Source: Pseudocoprococcus catus (GTDB taxonomy: Bacteria > Bacillota > Clostridia > Lachnospirales > Lachnospiraceae). From it: 64,000 nt of DNA. Below, piece after piece: positions 8,075 through 16,859 of this stretch. Made by a program: the position numbers and the translations under genes. The stretch's first letter is position 1, and each line of letters begins with the position of its first letter. The stretch is taken from assembly GCF_019734885.1 (NCBI RefSeq), contig NZ_JAAXCM010000034.1, positions 62,001 to 126,000 on the forward strand, read 5' to 3'. Below the pieces are notes generated by a model. It did no database searches. It was not told the origin of the DNA and worked only from the letters and a program-made list of their open reading frames with translations.

Positions 8075-8990
8075 ATATTTTTTAATTGGCAATTTTTATT
8101 TTGAATTAATCTACCCTGACATACTGACTTTACCGGAACATTTTATGTTATTTGAAACAGACAGGCGTCATATTCCCGCAGATTACCGTTATCAACTTTC
8201 TTTATCCGGCCATTTTCCGGCACCTGAAGGCATCTGCATTGTCAGGCGCCCTGATCTGACCGTTTTCCGGGTGTCCGGCCATCTTGAATGCCGCTATATC
8301 GGTATTAGTGGAATTCCCGGTTACTATGGCTGCTGTCAGGAACACTCTGACTTGGAAGCACGGATATTCCTTCATCCGGACCGCATTGAAAACCTGAATA
8401 GTGATCCGGTTTTTGTATCTTTATTCGCCCTGGAACGCCGGATGCCTGCCAAAAACGCCCTAATCCTTCACTGCGCCTATATCAGCTACAAAAATCAGGC
8501 TATTTTGTTTTCCGCACCATCAGGGATCGGCAAAACAACGCAGGCACGTCTCTGGGAAAAATATCGCGGCAGCCGGACTGTCAACGGGGACAGGGCACTT
8601 TTGCGGATAAAAGATGGACAATGGCATGCTGAAGGCTGGCCTGTCTGCGGAACATCCGGCATATGCCGTAACGAAGTTCTGCCCCTTGGAGCCATTGTAC
8701 TTCTGTCGCAGGGAACACATGACAAAATCTCTTTTACCAAATCATCAGAAACTTTTAAACTTCTCTATGCACAGATCACCGTTAACAGCTGGCAGGCCAA
8801 TGCTATCCGACGCACAATCTGTCTGTCAGAGCATCTTTTGCAGACAGTCCCTGTTTTTCAGTTCCAATGTACCATTTCCGGTCACGCTGTTGACAAACTG
8901 GATCATGCATTACAGTTCATAACGGAGGCTTCTTATGAAAACAATCTCTGCCGGAACTTATCTGCCCATTCTGCAGGCACTGATTCTTGA
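8055..8990 (+). CDS. HprK/PEPCK-like P-loop kinase
   Basis: A 311-residue protein with a P-loop APSGIGKTTQARLW near residues 154-167, followed by a TVNGDRALLR stretch in the position of the second metal/nucleotide motif of HPr kinase-like proteins. It lacks the usual HprK N-terminal domain and the PTS context. Related small kinases occur in lasso peptide and other peptide clusters, where some phosphorylate the precursor. It overlaps the radical SAM gene by 20 nt. The start at 8055 has AGGAAG close upstream; Met at 8067 is an alternative. The target is probably the cluster's peptide product, inferred from position only. Confidence 0.7.
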   Translation: MYVFMHKYFLIGNFYFELIYPDILTLPEHFMLFETDRRHIPADYRYQLSLSGHFPAPEGICIVRRPDLTVFRVSGHLECRYIGISGIPGYYGCCQEHSDLEARIFLHPDRIENLNSDPVFVSLFALERRMPAKNALILHCAYISYKNQAILFSAPSGIGKTTQARLWEKYRGSRTVNGDRALLRIKDGQWHAEGWPVCGTSGICRNEVLPLGAIVLLSQGTHDKISFTKSSETFKLLYAQITVNSWQANAIRRTICLSEHLLQTVPVFQFQCTISGHAVDKLDHALQFITEASYENNLCRNLSAHSAGTDS

Positions 8991-9378
8991 TGGCAAAACG
9001 GTCTGTCTGAATATCTCCGGCAGCAGTATGGCACCATTCCTGATCCACCAAAGAGACTCTGTCCGTCTGCAGAGACCCGAGCATCCGCCCATTTCCGGTG
9101 ACATCGTTTTGTATCAACGAGAAAATGGTCAGTTTATCCTGCACCGTATCTGCAGGATCAAAAACGGCTTTTATTATATGGCCGGGGATAATCAGACCGT
9201 TTTGGAGGGACCTGTCCCTCCGAAACAGATTTTTGCCGTAGTTACCGCCGTATGCCGCAAAGGGCAGTGGTTCAAAGCAGAAGATCCCAGATGGCAGTTC
9301 TTTGCCATTTTCTGGCGCCGCATGCTTCATCTGCGGCCAATTTTTTTATTTATTTACACCAAATTATCTAAATATTAG
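8935..9378 (+). CDS. SEC11/SipW-type S24/S26 peptidase
   Basis: A 147-residue protein of the S24/S26 peptidase fold. The nucleophile motif is SGSSMAP (Ser31), followed by SGDIVLY near 54-60, LHRICRI with His70 in the general-base position, and GDN at 84-86. A His in place of the usual Lys is the mark of the ER-type and SipW-like group. There is no N-terminal membrane anchor; only a short hydrophobic stretch lies near the C-terminus (PIFLFIYTK). The start has GGAGG at 8924-8928 and overlaps the kinase gene by 56 nt. It may cleave a leader from the cluster product. A very similar protein is encoded at 60050-60490. Confidence 0.75.
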   Translation: MKTISAGTYLPILQALILDGKTVCLNISGSSMAPFLIHQRDSVRLQRPEHPPISGDIVLYQRENGQFILHRICRIKNGFYYMAGDNQTVLEGPVPPKQIFAVVTAVCRKGQWFKAEDPRWQFFAIFWRRMLHLRPIFLFIYTKLSKY

Positions 9379-9417
9379 AAAACTCACAGGACAAATCCTG
9401 AATTATCAAAAGGATGT

Positions 9418-9446
9418 TTGCCAGATAATAGCCTCTGTGGTATCAT
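9418..9446 (+). promoter_or_regulatory. Promoter of deoB
   Basis: TTGCCA at 9418-9423 and TATCAT at 9441-9446 are separated by 17 nt, and the gene starts 73 nt downstream. This marks the end of the accessory cluster and an independent transcript for phosphopentomutase. Confidence 0.6.
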
Positions 9447-9519
9447 ATAAACGGAAGGGATACATTCAAAAATCCACTGTGTTTTTTGAATAGATCTTAT
9501 CAAAGGAAGGATGAATTAT

Positions 9520-10719
9520 ATGGGAAAATATCAAAGAGTTTTTCTGATCGTACTGGATTCTCTTGGCATCGGCGCCATGCCTGATGCTGAAAGTTTCGGA
9601 GACACCGGGACTGATACCCTGGGACATATCAGTGATACCGTACCCCATCTGAATATACCGAATCTTAAGAAACTCGGACTGGCAAATCTGCATCCGTTAA
9701 AGCAGGTTGAACCTTCAGAACATCCTCTTGCCTGCCTGGCAAGATTATACGAAAAGAGCAACGGCAAGGATACCATGACCGGTCATTGGGAGATGATGGG
9801 GATCGAAACAAAAAAACCATTTATCACATTTACAGAACATGGTTTCCCGCCGGAACTGATCAAAGAACTTGAAGCAAGGACCGGCCATAAAGTTATCGGC
9901 AACAAGAGCGCCAGCGGCACAGAAATTTTGGATGAGCTGGGAGAAGAGGAGATTGCCACAGGGCATATGATCGTCTATACTTCCGCAGACTCCGTTCTTC
10001 AGATTTGCGGCAATGAAGAGACATTTGGTCTTCAGGAATTGTATCGCTGCTGTGAAATTGCAAGAGAATTGACCATGAAAGACGAATGGCGCGTCGGCCG
10101 TGTCATCGCAAGACCTTATGTCGGCAAAAAACGCGGTGAGTTTGTCCGCACAAGCAACCGCCATGATTATGCACTTAAACCGACGGGCCCGACCGCATTA
10201 AATGCTTTAAAAGATGCCGGTTACAGCTGTATTTCCGTGGGCAAGATCTATGACATTTTCGACAGTGAAGGGCTGACAGAATCCAACAAATCCAAGAGTT
10301 CCGTCCATGGAATGGAACAGACCATTGATATTGCAAAAAGAGAGTTCAAAGGCCTCTGCTTTACAAATCTTGTGGATTTTGATGCCCTCTGGGGTCATCG
10401 CAGAAACCCCATCGGATACGGAGAAGAAATCGAACGATTTGATGTAAAACTCGGTGAACTGCTCAAAGTTCTGCGTGAAGATGATCTGCTGATCCTCACT
10501 GCAGACCACGGCAACGATCCGACTTACACAGGCACCGACCATACCCGGGAAACGGTTCCTATGGTTGCCTACTCACCATCCATGAAGAATTCCGGTGTCC
10601 TCAAAGACCGCGAGGCTTTTCATACATTTGCCGTTCTCGGTGCAACGATTACAGATAATTTCGGTGTTGCCATGCCAAAGGGCACCATCGGCCAATCCAT
10701 ATTGAATCTGCTGCAGTAA
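9520..10719 (+). CDS. deoB: Phosphopentomutase
   Basis: A 399-residue enzyme that interconverts ribose (or deoxyribose) 1- and 5-phosphate in nucleoside salvage. It shows the DeoB metal and phosphate motifs in order: [31 protein letters not shown] with the phospho-acceptor Thr, [22 protein letters not shown] and [18 protein letters not shown]. An ATG also lies at 9511, but AGGAAGG at 9504-9510 touches it; the second ATG at 9520 has a proper 9-nt spacing and is preferred. No other nucleoside catabolism gene is adjacent. Confidence 0.95.
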   Translation: MGKYQRVFLIVLDSLGIGAMPDAESFGDTGTDTLGHISDTVPHLNIPNLKKLGLANLHPLKQVEPSEHPLACLARLYEKSNGKDTMTGHWEMMGIETKKPFITFTEHGFPPELIKELEARTGHKVIGNKSASGTEILDELGEEEIATGHMIVYTSADSVLQICGNEETFGLQELYRCCEIARELTMKDEWRVGRVIARPYVGKKRGEFVRTSNRHDYALKPTGPTALNALKDAGYSCISVGKIYDIFDSEGLTESNKSKSSVHGMEQTIDIAKREFKGLCFTNLVDFDALWGHRRNPIGYGEEIERFDVKLGELLKVLREDDLLILTADHGNDPTYTGTDHTRETVPMVAYSPSMKNSGVLKDREAFHTFAVLGATITDNFGVAMPKGTIGQSILNLLQ

Positions 10720-10813
10720 TCTGTATATCAATTGATCGGCAAACCAAAATATTTTGCTATATAAAAATCCGGGAATCATTCCCTAATGAATAATTGAAAG
10801 GAAACAACAAACG

Positions 10814-11959
10814 ATGATCTGTATAAAAAACGGACGCGTCCATGATGCTGTCCATGAAACACCTTACATTGGCAATATCCTGATTGAAGAAGATAAGATT
10901 ATATCCATTGGTTCTGATTTTTCTGTACCTGTAGATGCCCATATCATAGATGCCGGAGGAATGGAAGTTTATCCGGGATTTGTTGAAGCTCACTGCCACC
11001 TTGGTCTGGAGGAATATGGCATCGGCTATGAAGGAATGGATATCAACGAACTGAATGATGCGGTGACACCTCAGATGCGGGGAATAGACAGTATCAATCC
11101 TCTGGATCCGACATTTGAAAAGGCAGCGATGGCCGGTATTACCTGTGTCGGCACCGGTCCCGGAAGCGGCAATGTTCTCGGCGGTACATTTGCAGCGATC
11201 AAAACAGTCGGACATTGTGTCGATGACATGATTGTCAAAGACGGGGTTGCCATGAAATGTGCTTTCGGCGAGAATCCGAAAAACTGTTATAAAAACAAAA
11301 GTGTTTATACACGTATGACGATTGCTTCCAAACTGAGAGAAGCATTATACAAAACCAGGGATTATCTGGCAAGAAAAGAAGCGGCAGAGGGTGACATCAG
11401 CAAGACGCCGGCCTATGACTTTAAACTCGAAGCCCTGATTCCTGTTATTAAAGGGGAGATGCCGTTAAAAGCTCACGCCCACAGAGCAGATGATATTCTG
11501 ACAGCCATCCGTATTGCCAAAGAATTTGGTGTGGGACTGACTCTGGAACACTGTACAGAGGGTCATTTAATTGCGGATAAGCTGGCGTCCGAGAACTATC
11601 CGCTGGCTGTTGGACCTTCTCTGACTCATGCTACCAAATTCGAACTGCGCAATAAAAGTTTTACAACACCGGGCATCCTTGCCAATGCCGGCTGTCAGGT
11701 CTCTATTATCACAGATTCTCCGGTCATACCTCAGGAATACCTGCCAATGGTTGCAGGTCTTGCCGTCAAAGCAGGCATGAAACCTTTCGATGCTTTAAAG
11801 GCCATCACTATCAACCCTGCCAAACATCTTGGCATTGAAGACCGTGTCGGTTCCCTTGAACCGGGCAAAGATGCCGACATAGTGATTATGAATGGTTCCG
11901 CTTTCGAATCACTGACAGAGACCGTCCACGTTCTCATCAATGGTCAGCTGATCAAATAA
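10814..11959 (+). CDS. Amidohydrolase family protein
   Basis: A 381-residue metal-dependent amidohydrolase of the imidazolonepropionase/prolidase-like group. The N-terminal beta part leads into the HxH metal motif (H60, H62 in VEAHCH), further histidines lie in LKAHAHRAD and LEHCTEGH, and the catalytic Asp is probably in ITDSPV near 299. The C-terminal GSLEPGKDADIVI is the usual family ending. The substrate cannot be read from sequence. It has its own AAAGG site and is followed by a hairpin at 11993-12037; it does not appear to belong to an operon. Confidence 0.85.
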   Translation: MICIKNGRVHDAVHETPYIGNILIEEDKIISIGSDFSVPVDAHIIDAGGMEVYPGFVEAHCHLGLEEYGIGYEGMDINELNDAVTPQMRGIDSINPLDPTFEKAAMAGITCVGTGPGSGNVLGGTFAAIKTVGHCVDDMIVKDGVAMKCAFGENPKNCYKNKSVYTRMTIASKLREALYKTRDYLARKEAAEGDISKTPAYDFKLEALIPVIKGEMPLKAHAHRADDILTAIRIAKEFGVGLTLEHCTEGHLIADKLASENYPLAVGPSLTHATKFELRNKSFTTPGILANAGCQVSIITDSPVIPQEYLPMVAGLAVKAGMKPFDALKAITINPAKHLGIEDRVGSLEPGKDADIVIMNGSAFESLTETVHVLINGQLIK

Positions 11960-11992
11960 ACATTTGATAAAGCATCATCAATAATACTTTTA

Positions 11993-12037
11993 CTAAAATA
12001 AATCAGGAAAAGGATTTCCTTTTTCCTGATTTATTAA
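11993..12037. terminator. Hairpin terminator after the amidohydrolase gene
   Basis: An inverted repeat with arms AATAAATCAGGAAAAGG and CCTTTTTCCTGATTTATT encloses a 4-nt loop. The stem itself is A/T-rich at its base, so it could end transcription from either side. It separates the amidohydrolase from the tRNA gene. Confidence 0.7.
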
Positions 12038-12056
12038 AATATTTCCTTTAAACTTC

Positions 12057-12085
12057 TTGAAAAAAATTGATATATGCGATAAAAT
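12057..12085 (+). promoter_or_regulatory. Promoter of tRNA-Gly
   Basis: TTGAAA at 12057-12062 and TAAAAT at 12080-12085 with a 17-nt spacer. Transcription would start about 2 nt before the mature tRNA. Confidence 0.65.
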
Positions 12086-12093
12086 ATCGTCAT

Positions 12094-12164
12094 GCAGATA
12101 TGGTTCATCGGTAGAATGCTAGCTTCCCAAGCTGGAGAGGGGGGTTCGACTCCCCTTATCTGCT
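12094..12164 (+). tRNA. tRNA-Gly (anticodon CCC)
   Basis: A 71-nt cloverleaf. Acceptor GCAGATA pairs with TATCTGC, the D arm is GTTC/GAAT around ATCGGTA, the anticodon stem CTAGC/GCTGG holds loop TTCCCAA (anticodon CCC), and the T arm GGGGG/CCCCT holds TTCGACT. The discriminator is T and no CCA is encoded. It stands alone with its own promoter and terminator. Confidence 0.95.
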
Positions 12165-12167
12165 CAT

Positions 12168-12197
12168 AAGCGGTTTCCTTACGGAGACCGCTTTTTC
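12168..12197 (+). terminator. Intrinsic terminator of tRNA-Gly
   Basis: Stem AAGCGGTTTCC / GGAGACCGCTT with a TTAC loop, followed by a T-rich tail. It lies 3 nt after the tRNA. Confidence 0.85.
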
Positions 12198-12227
12198 TTG
12201 CAGCCATTTTTATTAAACGAATCATCA

Positions 12228-12256
12228 TTGCATTTTACATTAGATAATGTTATGAT
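12228..12256 (+). promoter_or_regulatory. Promoter of the dlt-like operon
   Basis: TTGCAT at 12228-12233 and TATGAT at 12251-12256 with a 17-nt spacer. The leader before dltA contains a small hairpin (CTTTGCA/TGCAAAG, about 12268-12287) of unknown role. Confidence 0.55.
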
Positions 12257-12341
12257 TATTGAGGCTCTTTGCAGAATAGTGCAAAGCTGCTGATATAAAT
12301 ACCAATTTTTTACAATTATATTTGTTAGGGGACTCACCAAA

Positions 12342-13859
12342 ATGAATATTCTTAATTTTTTTGAAGAAACGGTACAACGTTTTCCTCAGAAAACAGCTAT
12401 TGCCTATAAGGAGATTTCCTACAGCTTTTCTGACCTTTCCCATCAGGCAAAGTGTCTTGCAGAACGGATTCTTCAGGCAGGTCAGACAGGAAAACCTGTT
12501 GGTGTATTTGTTAACCGCGGTGCAGATACGGCTGTTTTATTTTTGGCTGTTCTATACAGCGGTAACTATTACATACCTATCGATCCGGATATGCCGTCAG
12601 CCAAGATTTCATCCATTCTTACAGATGCTGAACCATCTGTAATCTTATGCGGTGAAGAGAACAAACCGGTTTTGGAAGAGATTCACTATTCAGGCACCAT
12701 TTACACACTGGATGATCGTTCGTCTGAAGAATGCCCTGTATGTGAATCTATCGATGTGGACTCACCGGCTTATATGGTTTACACATCCGGTTCCACCGGC
12801 AAACCAAAAGGTGTTCTCAAAAGCCATGGGGCTGTGATCAGTTTTATTATGGCCTATTCCAGTTATTTTCACCTTGGCTCCGATGAGATCATCGGCAATC
12901 AGACACCATTTTTCTTTGATGCCTCTGCCAAGGATCTCTATCTCATGATGTATACCGGTGCTACATTGGAAGTACTGCCGTCGGAGATGTTTATTTTCCC
13001 TGTTACTCTGATCGAGTACATGAATGAACGCAAGGTTTCTTATGTATGCTGGGTACCGACAGCCCTTGCTATTGTAACCCAGATGAATACATTCAAGAAA
13101 GTACTTCCGGAAACATTGAAGAAAGTTTTCTTTGTTGGAGAGGTATTCCCGACCAAACAGCTGCATAAATGGCTGACAACATTGCCGGATATCCAATACG
13201 TGAACCTGTACGGTTCTTCTGAATTGGCCGGTATCTGCTGTTATTATGAAATTCCGGATGCTGATCACCAGCCGGATATTCTGCCGATCGGCAAGCCACT
13301 GCCAAATTGCAAGGTGCTTTTGCTGCGTGACGGTGTTTTCATCAATCCAAAGGAATCTATCCCTTCCGAGGGTGAGGATGCCGGCATCGGTGAAATCTGT
13401 GTCATCGGCGATTCACTTGCTCTGGAATATTTTCATGATCCTGAGAAGACAGCAAAGACATTTACAGTATTGACCCTTCCGGACGGAACAAAAGTCAGAG
13501 CACTTATGACCGGGGATCTAGCCAGATATGATGCTGAAGGGAACCTTGTTTTCGTCTCAAGAAAGGATTTCCAGATTAAGCATATGGGCCGTCGTATTGA
13601 ACTGGGAGAAATTGAGTCTGTGGCGGATACACTTCCGGAGATTCAACGATGCTGCTGTCTTTACAATGAGAAGCGCAAACTGATCCACTTATTCTGTGAA
13701 CTGATCCCGGGATGTGACTGGGATGGAAAGGCAGTACAGCATGCCATGAGAGGCAAAATTTCTGACTATATGCTGCCGACAAGAATCACTGTTCTTGACG
13801 CAATGCCGTTTAATGCCAACGGCAAAATCGACAGGAACAAACTGAAAACTATGTTATAA
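12342..13859 (+). CDS. dltA: D-alanine--carrier protein ligase (DltA-like)
   Basis: A 505-residue adenylation enzyme of the ANL superfamily, expected to activate D-alanine with ATP and load it onto the carrier protein encoded next. The core motif YTSGSTGKPKG lies near 146-156, a GSSELAG stretch near 290 corresponds to the A5 region, TGDLARYD is the A7 motif, and the C-terminal NANGKIDRNKL carries the catalytic lysine. Length fits DltA. The three following genes (carrier protein, MBOAT, DltD-like) support the assignment to D-alanylation of teichoic acids, although a different amino acid on a different polymer cannot be excluded because the order is A-C-B-D and not the classical A-B-C-D. Confidence 0.8.
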   Translation: MNILNFFEETVQRFPQKTAIAYKEISYSFSDLSHQAKCLAERILQAGQTGKPVGVFVNRGADTAVLFLAVLYSGNYYIPIDPDMPSAKISSILTDAEPSVILCGEENKPVLEEIHYSGTIYTLDDRSSEECPVCESIDVDSPAYMVYTSGSTGKPKGVLKSHGAVISFIMAYSSYFHLGSDEIIGNQTPFFFDASAKDLYLMMYTGATLEVLPSEMFIFPVTLIEYMNERKVSYVCWVPTALAIVTQMNTFKKVLPETLKKVFFVGEVFPTKQLHKWLTTLPDIQYVNLYGSSELAGICCYYEIPDADHQPDILPIGKPLPNCKVLLLRDGVFINPKESIPSEGEDAGIGEICVIGDSLALEYFHDPEKTAKTFTVLTLPDGTKVRALMTGDLARYDAEGNLVFVSRKDFQIKHMGRRIELGEIESVADTLPEIQRCCCLYNEKRKLIHLFCELIPGCDWDGKAVQHAMRGKISDYMLPTRITVLDAMPFNANGKIDRNKLKTML

Positions 13860-13923
13860 AATTTAACCAGGAAAAGCCTGCACATACAATGAAAGGCTTA
13901 ACAAAAGAAAGAGGTAAGTTACA

Positions 13924-14157
13924 ATGGAAGAATTACTTGAAATACTGAATGATATCAACCCTGACGTAGACTATTCCAAAGAGAAAAATCTCATCGACGG
14001 CAAAGTCTATGACTCCTTCAGCATCATTACACTTGTTTCCAATATTTCCGAAGAATTTGATATTGAAATCGGACCGGAATATCTGGTACCTGAAAACTTT
14101 AATAGTGCTGAGGCAATGTGGAAAATGATCCAGAAGATCCAGGAAGATGAGGACTAA
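13924..14157 (+). CDS. dltC: D-alanyl carrier protein (DltC-like)
   Basis: A 77-residue acidic four-helix carrier protein. Ser31 in YDSFSII is the expected phosphopantetheine site (usual D-S-L/M). AGAGG precedes the start. It lies 64 nt after dltA and 6 nt before the MBOAT gene, so it is co-transcribed with both. It would carry the activated amino acid from DltA to the membrane O-acyltransferase. Confidence 0.8.
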   Translation: MEELLEILNDINPDVDYSKEKNLIDGKVYDSFSIITLVSNISEEFDIEIGPEYLVPENFNSAEAMWKMIQKIQEDED

Positions 14158-14163
14158 TTTTAT

Positions 14164-15756
14164 ATGGATCTTCTGACACTCGGTTTCCTTTTATTCTGTA
14201 TTGTATTGGTGATCGTCTATTATCTGGTGCCAAAGGCAATGCAGTGGTGGATACTGCTTGCAGCAAGTTTGTATTTTTATGCCATGTCCGGCATCAAAAA
14301 TATGATCTACGTGCTCATTACCGCATTGTCAACCTATGCAGCCACGCGCATGATACAGTCTTTAACAGACCGCCAGAAAGAATGGATCAAAGCCAACAAA
14401 AAGACAACCAGTAAAGAAGAACGGGCAGCCTATAAGGCGCATATTCAGGCAAAACGCCGTGCAATCCTTGTGGCTGCTCTTTTGCTGAATTTCGGTATTC
14501 TCTGCACATTCAAGTATCTGCATTTCCTGATTGCACAGGTCAATACCGTTATTTCTTCTTTCGGTGCGTCACCTATTAACGACACATTAAAACTGATCAT
14601 ACCTCTTGGTATTTCCTTTTACACCTTCCAGACAATGGGCTACCTTGTGGACGTTTACTGGAATAAATATCCGGCAGAAAAGAATTTTGGCAGGGTTCTC
14701 CTGTTTGTTTCATTTTTTCCTCAGATGACACAGGGACCGATCAGTAATTACAAAGATCTGACAACAGAGCTTTTCAAAGAACATACCTTTACCTATCATC
14801 ATTTTTCATGGGGTGCCCAGAGAATGTTCTGGGGCTTCTTTAAGAAAATGGTTGTTGCCAATGTATTATCCGCCTATGTACAGGATGTATTTGCCAATTA
14901 TGCATCTTACTCAGGCATTACAACACTCATCGGCGCATTTATGTATAGTGTTCAGATTTATGCCGATTTCTCCGGTTATATGGATATGATGTGCGGTTTC
15001 TGTGAAGTACTGGATATCCGTCTTACAGAGAACTTTGAGCGTCCGTATTTCTCAAAATCTATTGCAGAATACTGGAGAAGATGGCACAGCAGTCTCGGTG
15101 CCTGGTTCAAAACCTATATCTATTATCCCATGGCGATGGTCAAATGGAACCAGAAGCTTGGCCGATGGGCCAAACAAAAACTAGGCAAAACCTTCGGTCA
15201 GACTGTCCCGGCCTCCGTTGCCCTTGTTGTTGTATGGCTGACAACAGGTTTATGGCATGGTGCCAGCTGGGCTTATATTGCCTGGGGTGGTGTCAACGGT
15301 ATTTTTATCATTGTTTCTCTCTGGATGGAAACAGTCTATGCTTCCTGGAAACAGAAGCTGGGCATTAATGAAGCTTCCTGGGGATGGCGCGCCTTTCAGA
15401 CGATCCGAACCTTTATTCTTGTCACATTTATCAAAGTACTTCCGGAAGTCGGAACCCTTTCCGATGGTTTCGGATTATGGAAACAGATCTTTACAAACCA
15501 TACCATTCCGAGATCTTTCCATGCATTGCTGCCGTTTGTTGATAAGAAAATGCCGCTTCTGGCTGTTATGATCGGCACTATTTTGATTTTCGTGACCAGT
15601 TTGATCCAGCGACGCCAGCCGATCAGACAATGGCTGGAAGACCATACCAATTATGCCGTAAGAGTACTTATTTTTGCCGTTTTATTCATTGTGATCGTAT
15701 ACTTTGGTTATCCGGCATCAGGAAATGGAGGAGGATTTATGTATGAACAATTTTAA
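14164..15756 (+). CDS. dltB: MBOAT family O-acyltransferase (DltB/AlgI-like)
   Basis: A 530-residue polytopic membrane protein of the MBOAT family. The catalytic His is in TTGLWHGASW (about His365), with a conserved RPYFSKSIAEYWRRWHSSL-like stretch before it. It is about 100 residues longer than typical DltB and in length is closer to AlgI/PatA-type acyltransferases. It probably moves the amino acid (or an acyl group) from the carrier protein across the membrane. It overlaps the DltD-like gene by 14 nt. Confidence 0.8.
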   Translation: MDLLTLGFLLFCIVLVIVYYLVPKAMQWWILLAASLYFYAMSGIKNMIYVLITALSTYAATRMIQSLTDRQKEWIKANKKTTSKEERAAYKAHIQAKRRAILVAALLLNFGILCTFKYLHFLIAQVNTVISSFGASPINDTLKLIIPLGISFYTFQTMGYLVDVYWNKYPAEKNFGRVLLFVSFFPQMTQGPISNYKDLTTELFKEHTFTYHHFSWGAQRMFWGFFKKMVVANVLSAYVQDVFANYASYSGITTLIGAFMYSVQIYADFSGYMDMMCGFCEVLDIRLTENFERPYFSKSIAEYWRRWHSSLGAWFKTYIYYPMAMVKWNQKLGRWAKQKLGKTFGQTVPASVALVVVWLTTGLWHGASWAYIAWGGVNGIFIIVSLWMETVYASWKQKLGINEASWGWRAFQTIRTFILVTFIKVLPEVGTLSDGFGLWKQIFTNHTIPRSFHALLPFVDKKMPLLAVMIGTILIFVTSLIQRRQPIRQWLEDHTNYAVRVLIFAVLFIVIVYFGYPASGNGGGFMYEQF

Positions 15757-16768
15757 ATCAGCCATCCGGACATGTATCATTTTCCTGATCGTACTGACAA
15801 TTTTAAGTGCAGCCATTATGTCCGCCTTTTTTATCGGTGAGAACTATTACTACCAGGATTCAAGAGAGCGAGCCGAACTGAGCGGTACCCTTGACTTTTT
15901 TGTCTGTGGTGCTTCCCATGCCATGCGTGGTTTCAGACCGGATATTCTCGATCAGGAACTTGGCGTCAACAGCTACAATTTGTCCTGTTCACGTCAGACC
16001 ATGCAGGGCCGCTATGAACTTTTAAATCTCGAATTGAACCGCAACCCGGCCAAAACAGTGGTATTGGAACTTTCCTATGATTCCATGACACGAAACAGAG
16101 ATGAAGAGGGACCTGAAGGCGATATATATATGCTTGGTAAACTCGGCGGTTTTATGCCAAGAATCAAATATTTCTTTTCAGCTATCCGCCCAAAAGAATA
16201 TGGCCGTATGTATTACAACTACATTGATAACGGTGTGAACTGCATCAAGAAGATCATCCACGGCACATGGACGAACAAAAACACAAAACTTGAAAAGGGA
16301 TATGCCGCTTACAAAAGAGATGATGATGAACTGAATCAGGATCTCAAAAAGATTTATCATACAAGATCTTTTGAAGAAACCGTCTATGAGCCCAATGTTG
16401 AATATCTGAATAAGATCATTGCTTTATGCAAGGAGAAAAATGTTCAGCTTATTCTTGTTACAACACCATTATCCAAAGTAACCGTCTGCCGTTATGACAA
16501 TCTGGATACATTCAAAGAATGGTATGAGAATGTTGCAAATGAAAATGGGCTTCAGTACTATGATTTTAATCTGATCAGGGACAAAGAAGAGAAGCTCCCG
16601 GACAGCTCAGCCTTCTCGGATAAATTCCATCTCGGCAATAAAGGTGCCGGCACATTTACAAAAATGTTCACTGATGTTCTGAACAAAGAGGCAGCAGGAG
16701 AGGATACATCCGCTCTGTTCTATGGAAGCTACAGTGAACTGGAGTCTCATATGACTCTGGACAAATAA
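15743..16768 (+). CDS. dltD: DltD/SGNH-like protein
   Basis: A 341-residue protein with one N-terminal membrane segment (about 8-32) and an extracytoplasmic domain. The motif FFVCGASHAMRGFRPD near 50-65 is a GxSH-type nucleophile region as found in DltD and related SGNH-like acyltransferase partners, and KFHLGNKGA near the C-terminus supplies the second His-containing motif. The start at 15743 is fixed by GGAGGAGG at 15727-15734. Its last position in the operon and overlap with the MBOAT gene suggest it completes transfer to the wall polymer outside the membrane. Confidence 0.7.
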   Translation: MNNFKSAIRTCIIFLIVLTILSAAIMSAFFIGENYYYQDSRERAELSGTLDFFVCGASHAMRGFRPDILDQELGVNSYNLSCSRQTMQGRYELLNLELNRNPAKTVVLELSYDSMTRNRDEEGPEGDIYMLGKLGGFMPRIKYFFSAIRPKEYGRMYYNYIDNGVNCIKKIIHGTWTNKNTKLEKGYAAYKRDDDELNQDLKKIYHTRSFEETVYEPNVEYLNKIIALCKEKNVQLILVTTPLSKVTVCRYDNLDTFKEWYENVANENGLQYYDFNLIRDKEEKLPDSSAFSDKFHLGNKGAGTFTKMFTDVLNKEAAGEDTSALFYGSYSELESHMTLDK

Positions 16769-16779
16769 AACCCGACTTT

Positions 16780-16837
16780 ATATAAAAAGATGACGCACAG
16801 GAATTATGGAGGATTTCTGTGCGTCATCTTTTTATAT
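16780..16837. terminator. Bidirectional terminator between dltD and queF
   Basis: A long near-perfect inverted repeat (arms including AAAAAGATGACGCACAG and CTGTGCGTCATCTTTTT) lies between the two convergent operons. The A-run on the left and T-run on the right let it work in both directions. Confidence 0.9.
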
Positions 16838-16859
16838 TTTAATCTGTCATTACCTGATT

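Noticed and set aside
1-9378. Lasso peptide cluster
   Set aside because: NTP_transf_5, PqqD-like and HprK-like proteins occur with lasso peptides, but no asparagine synthase-like cyclase or transglutaminase-like B2 protease is present and the core enzyme is a radical SAM protein.
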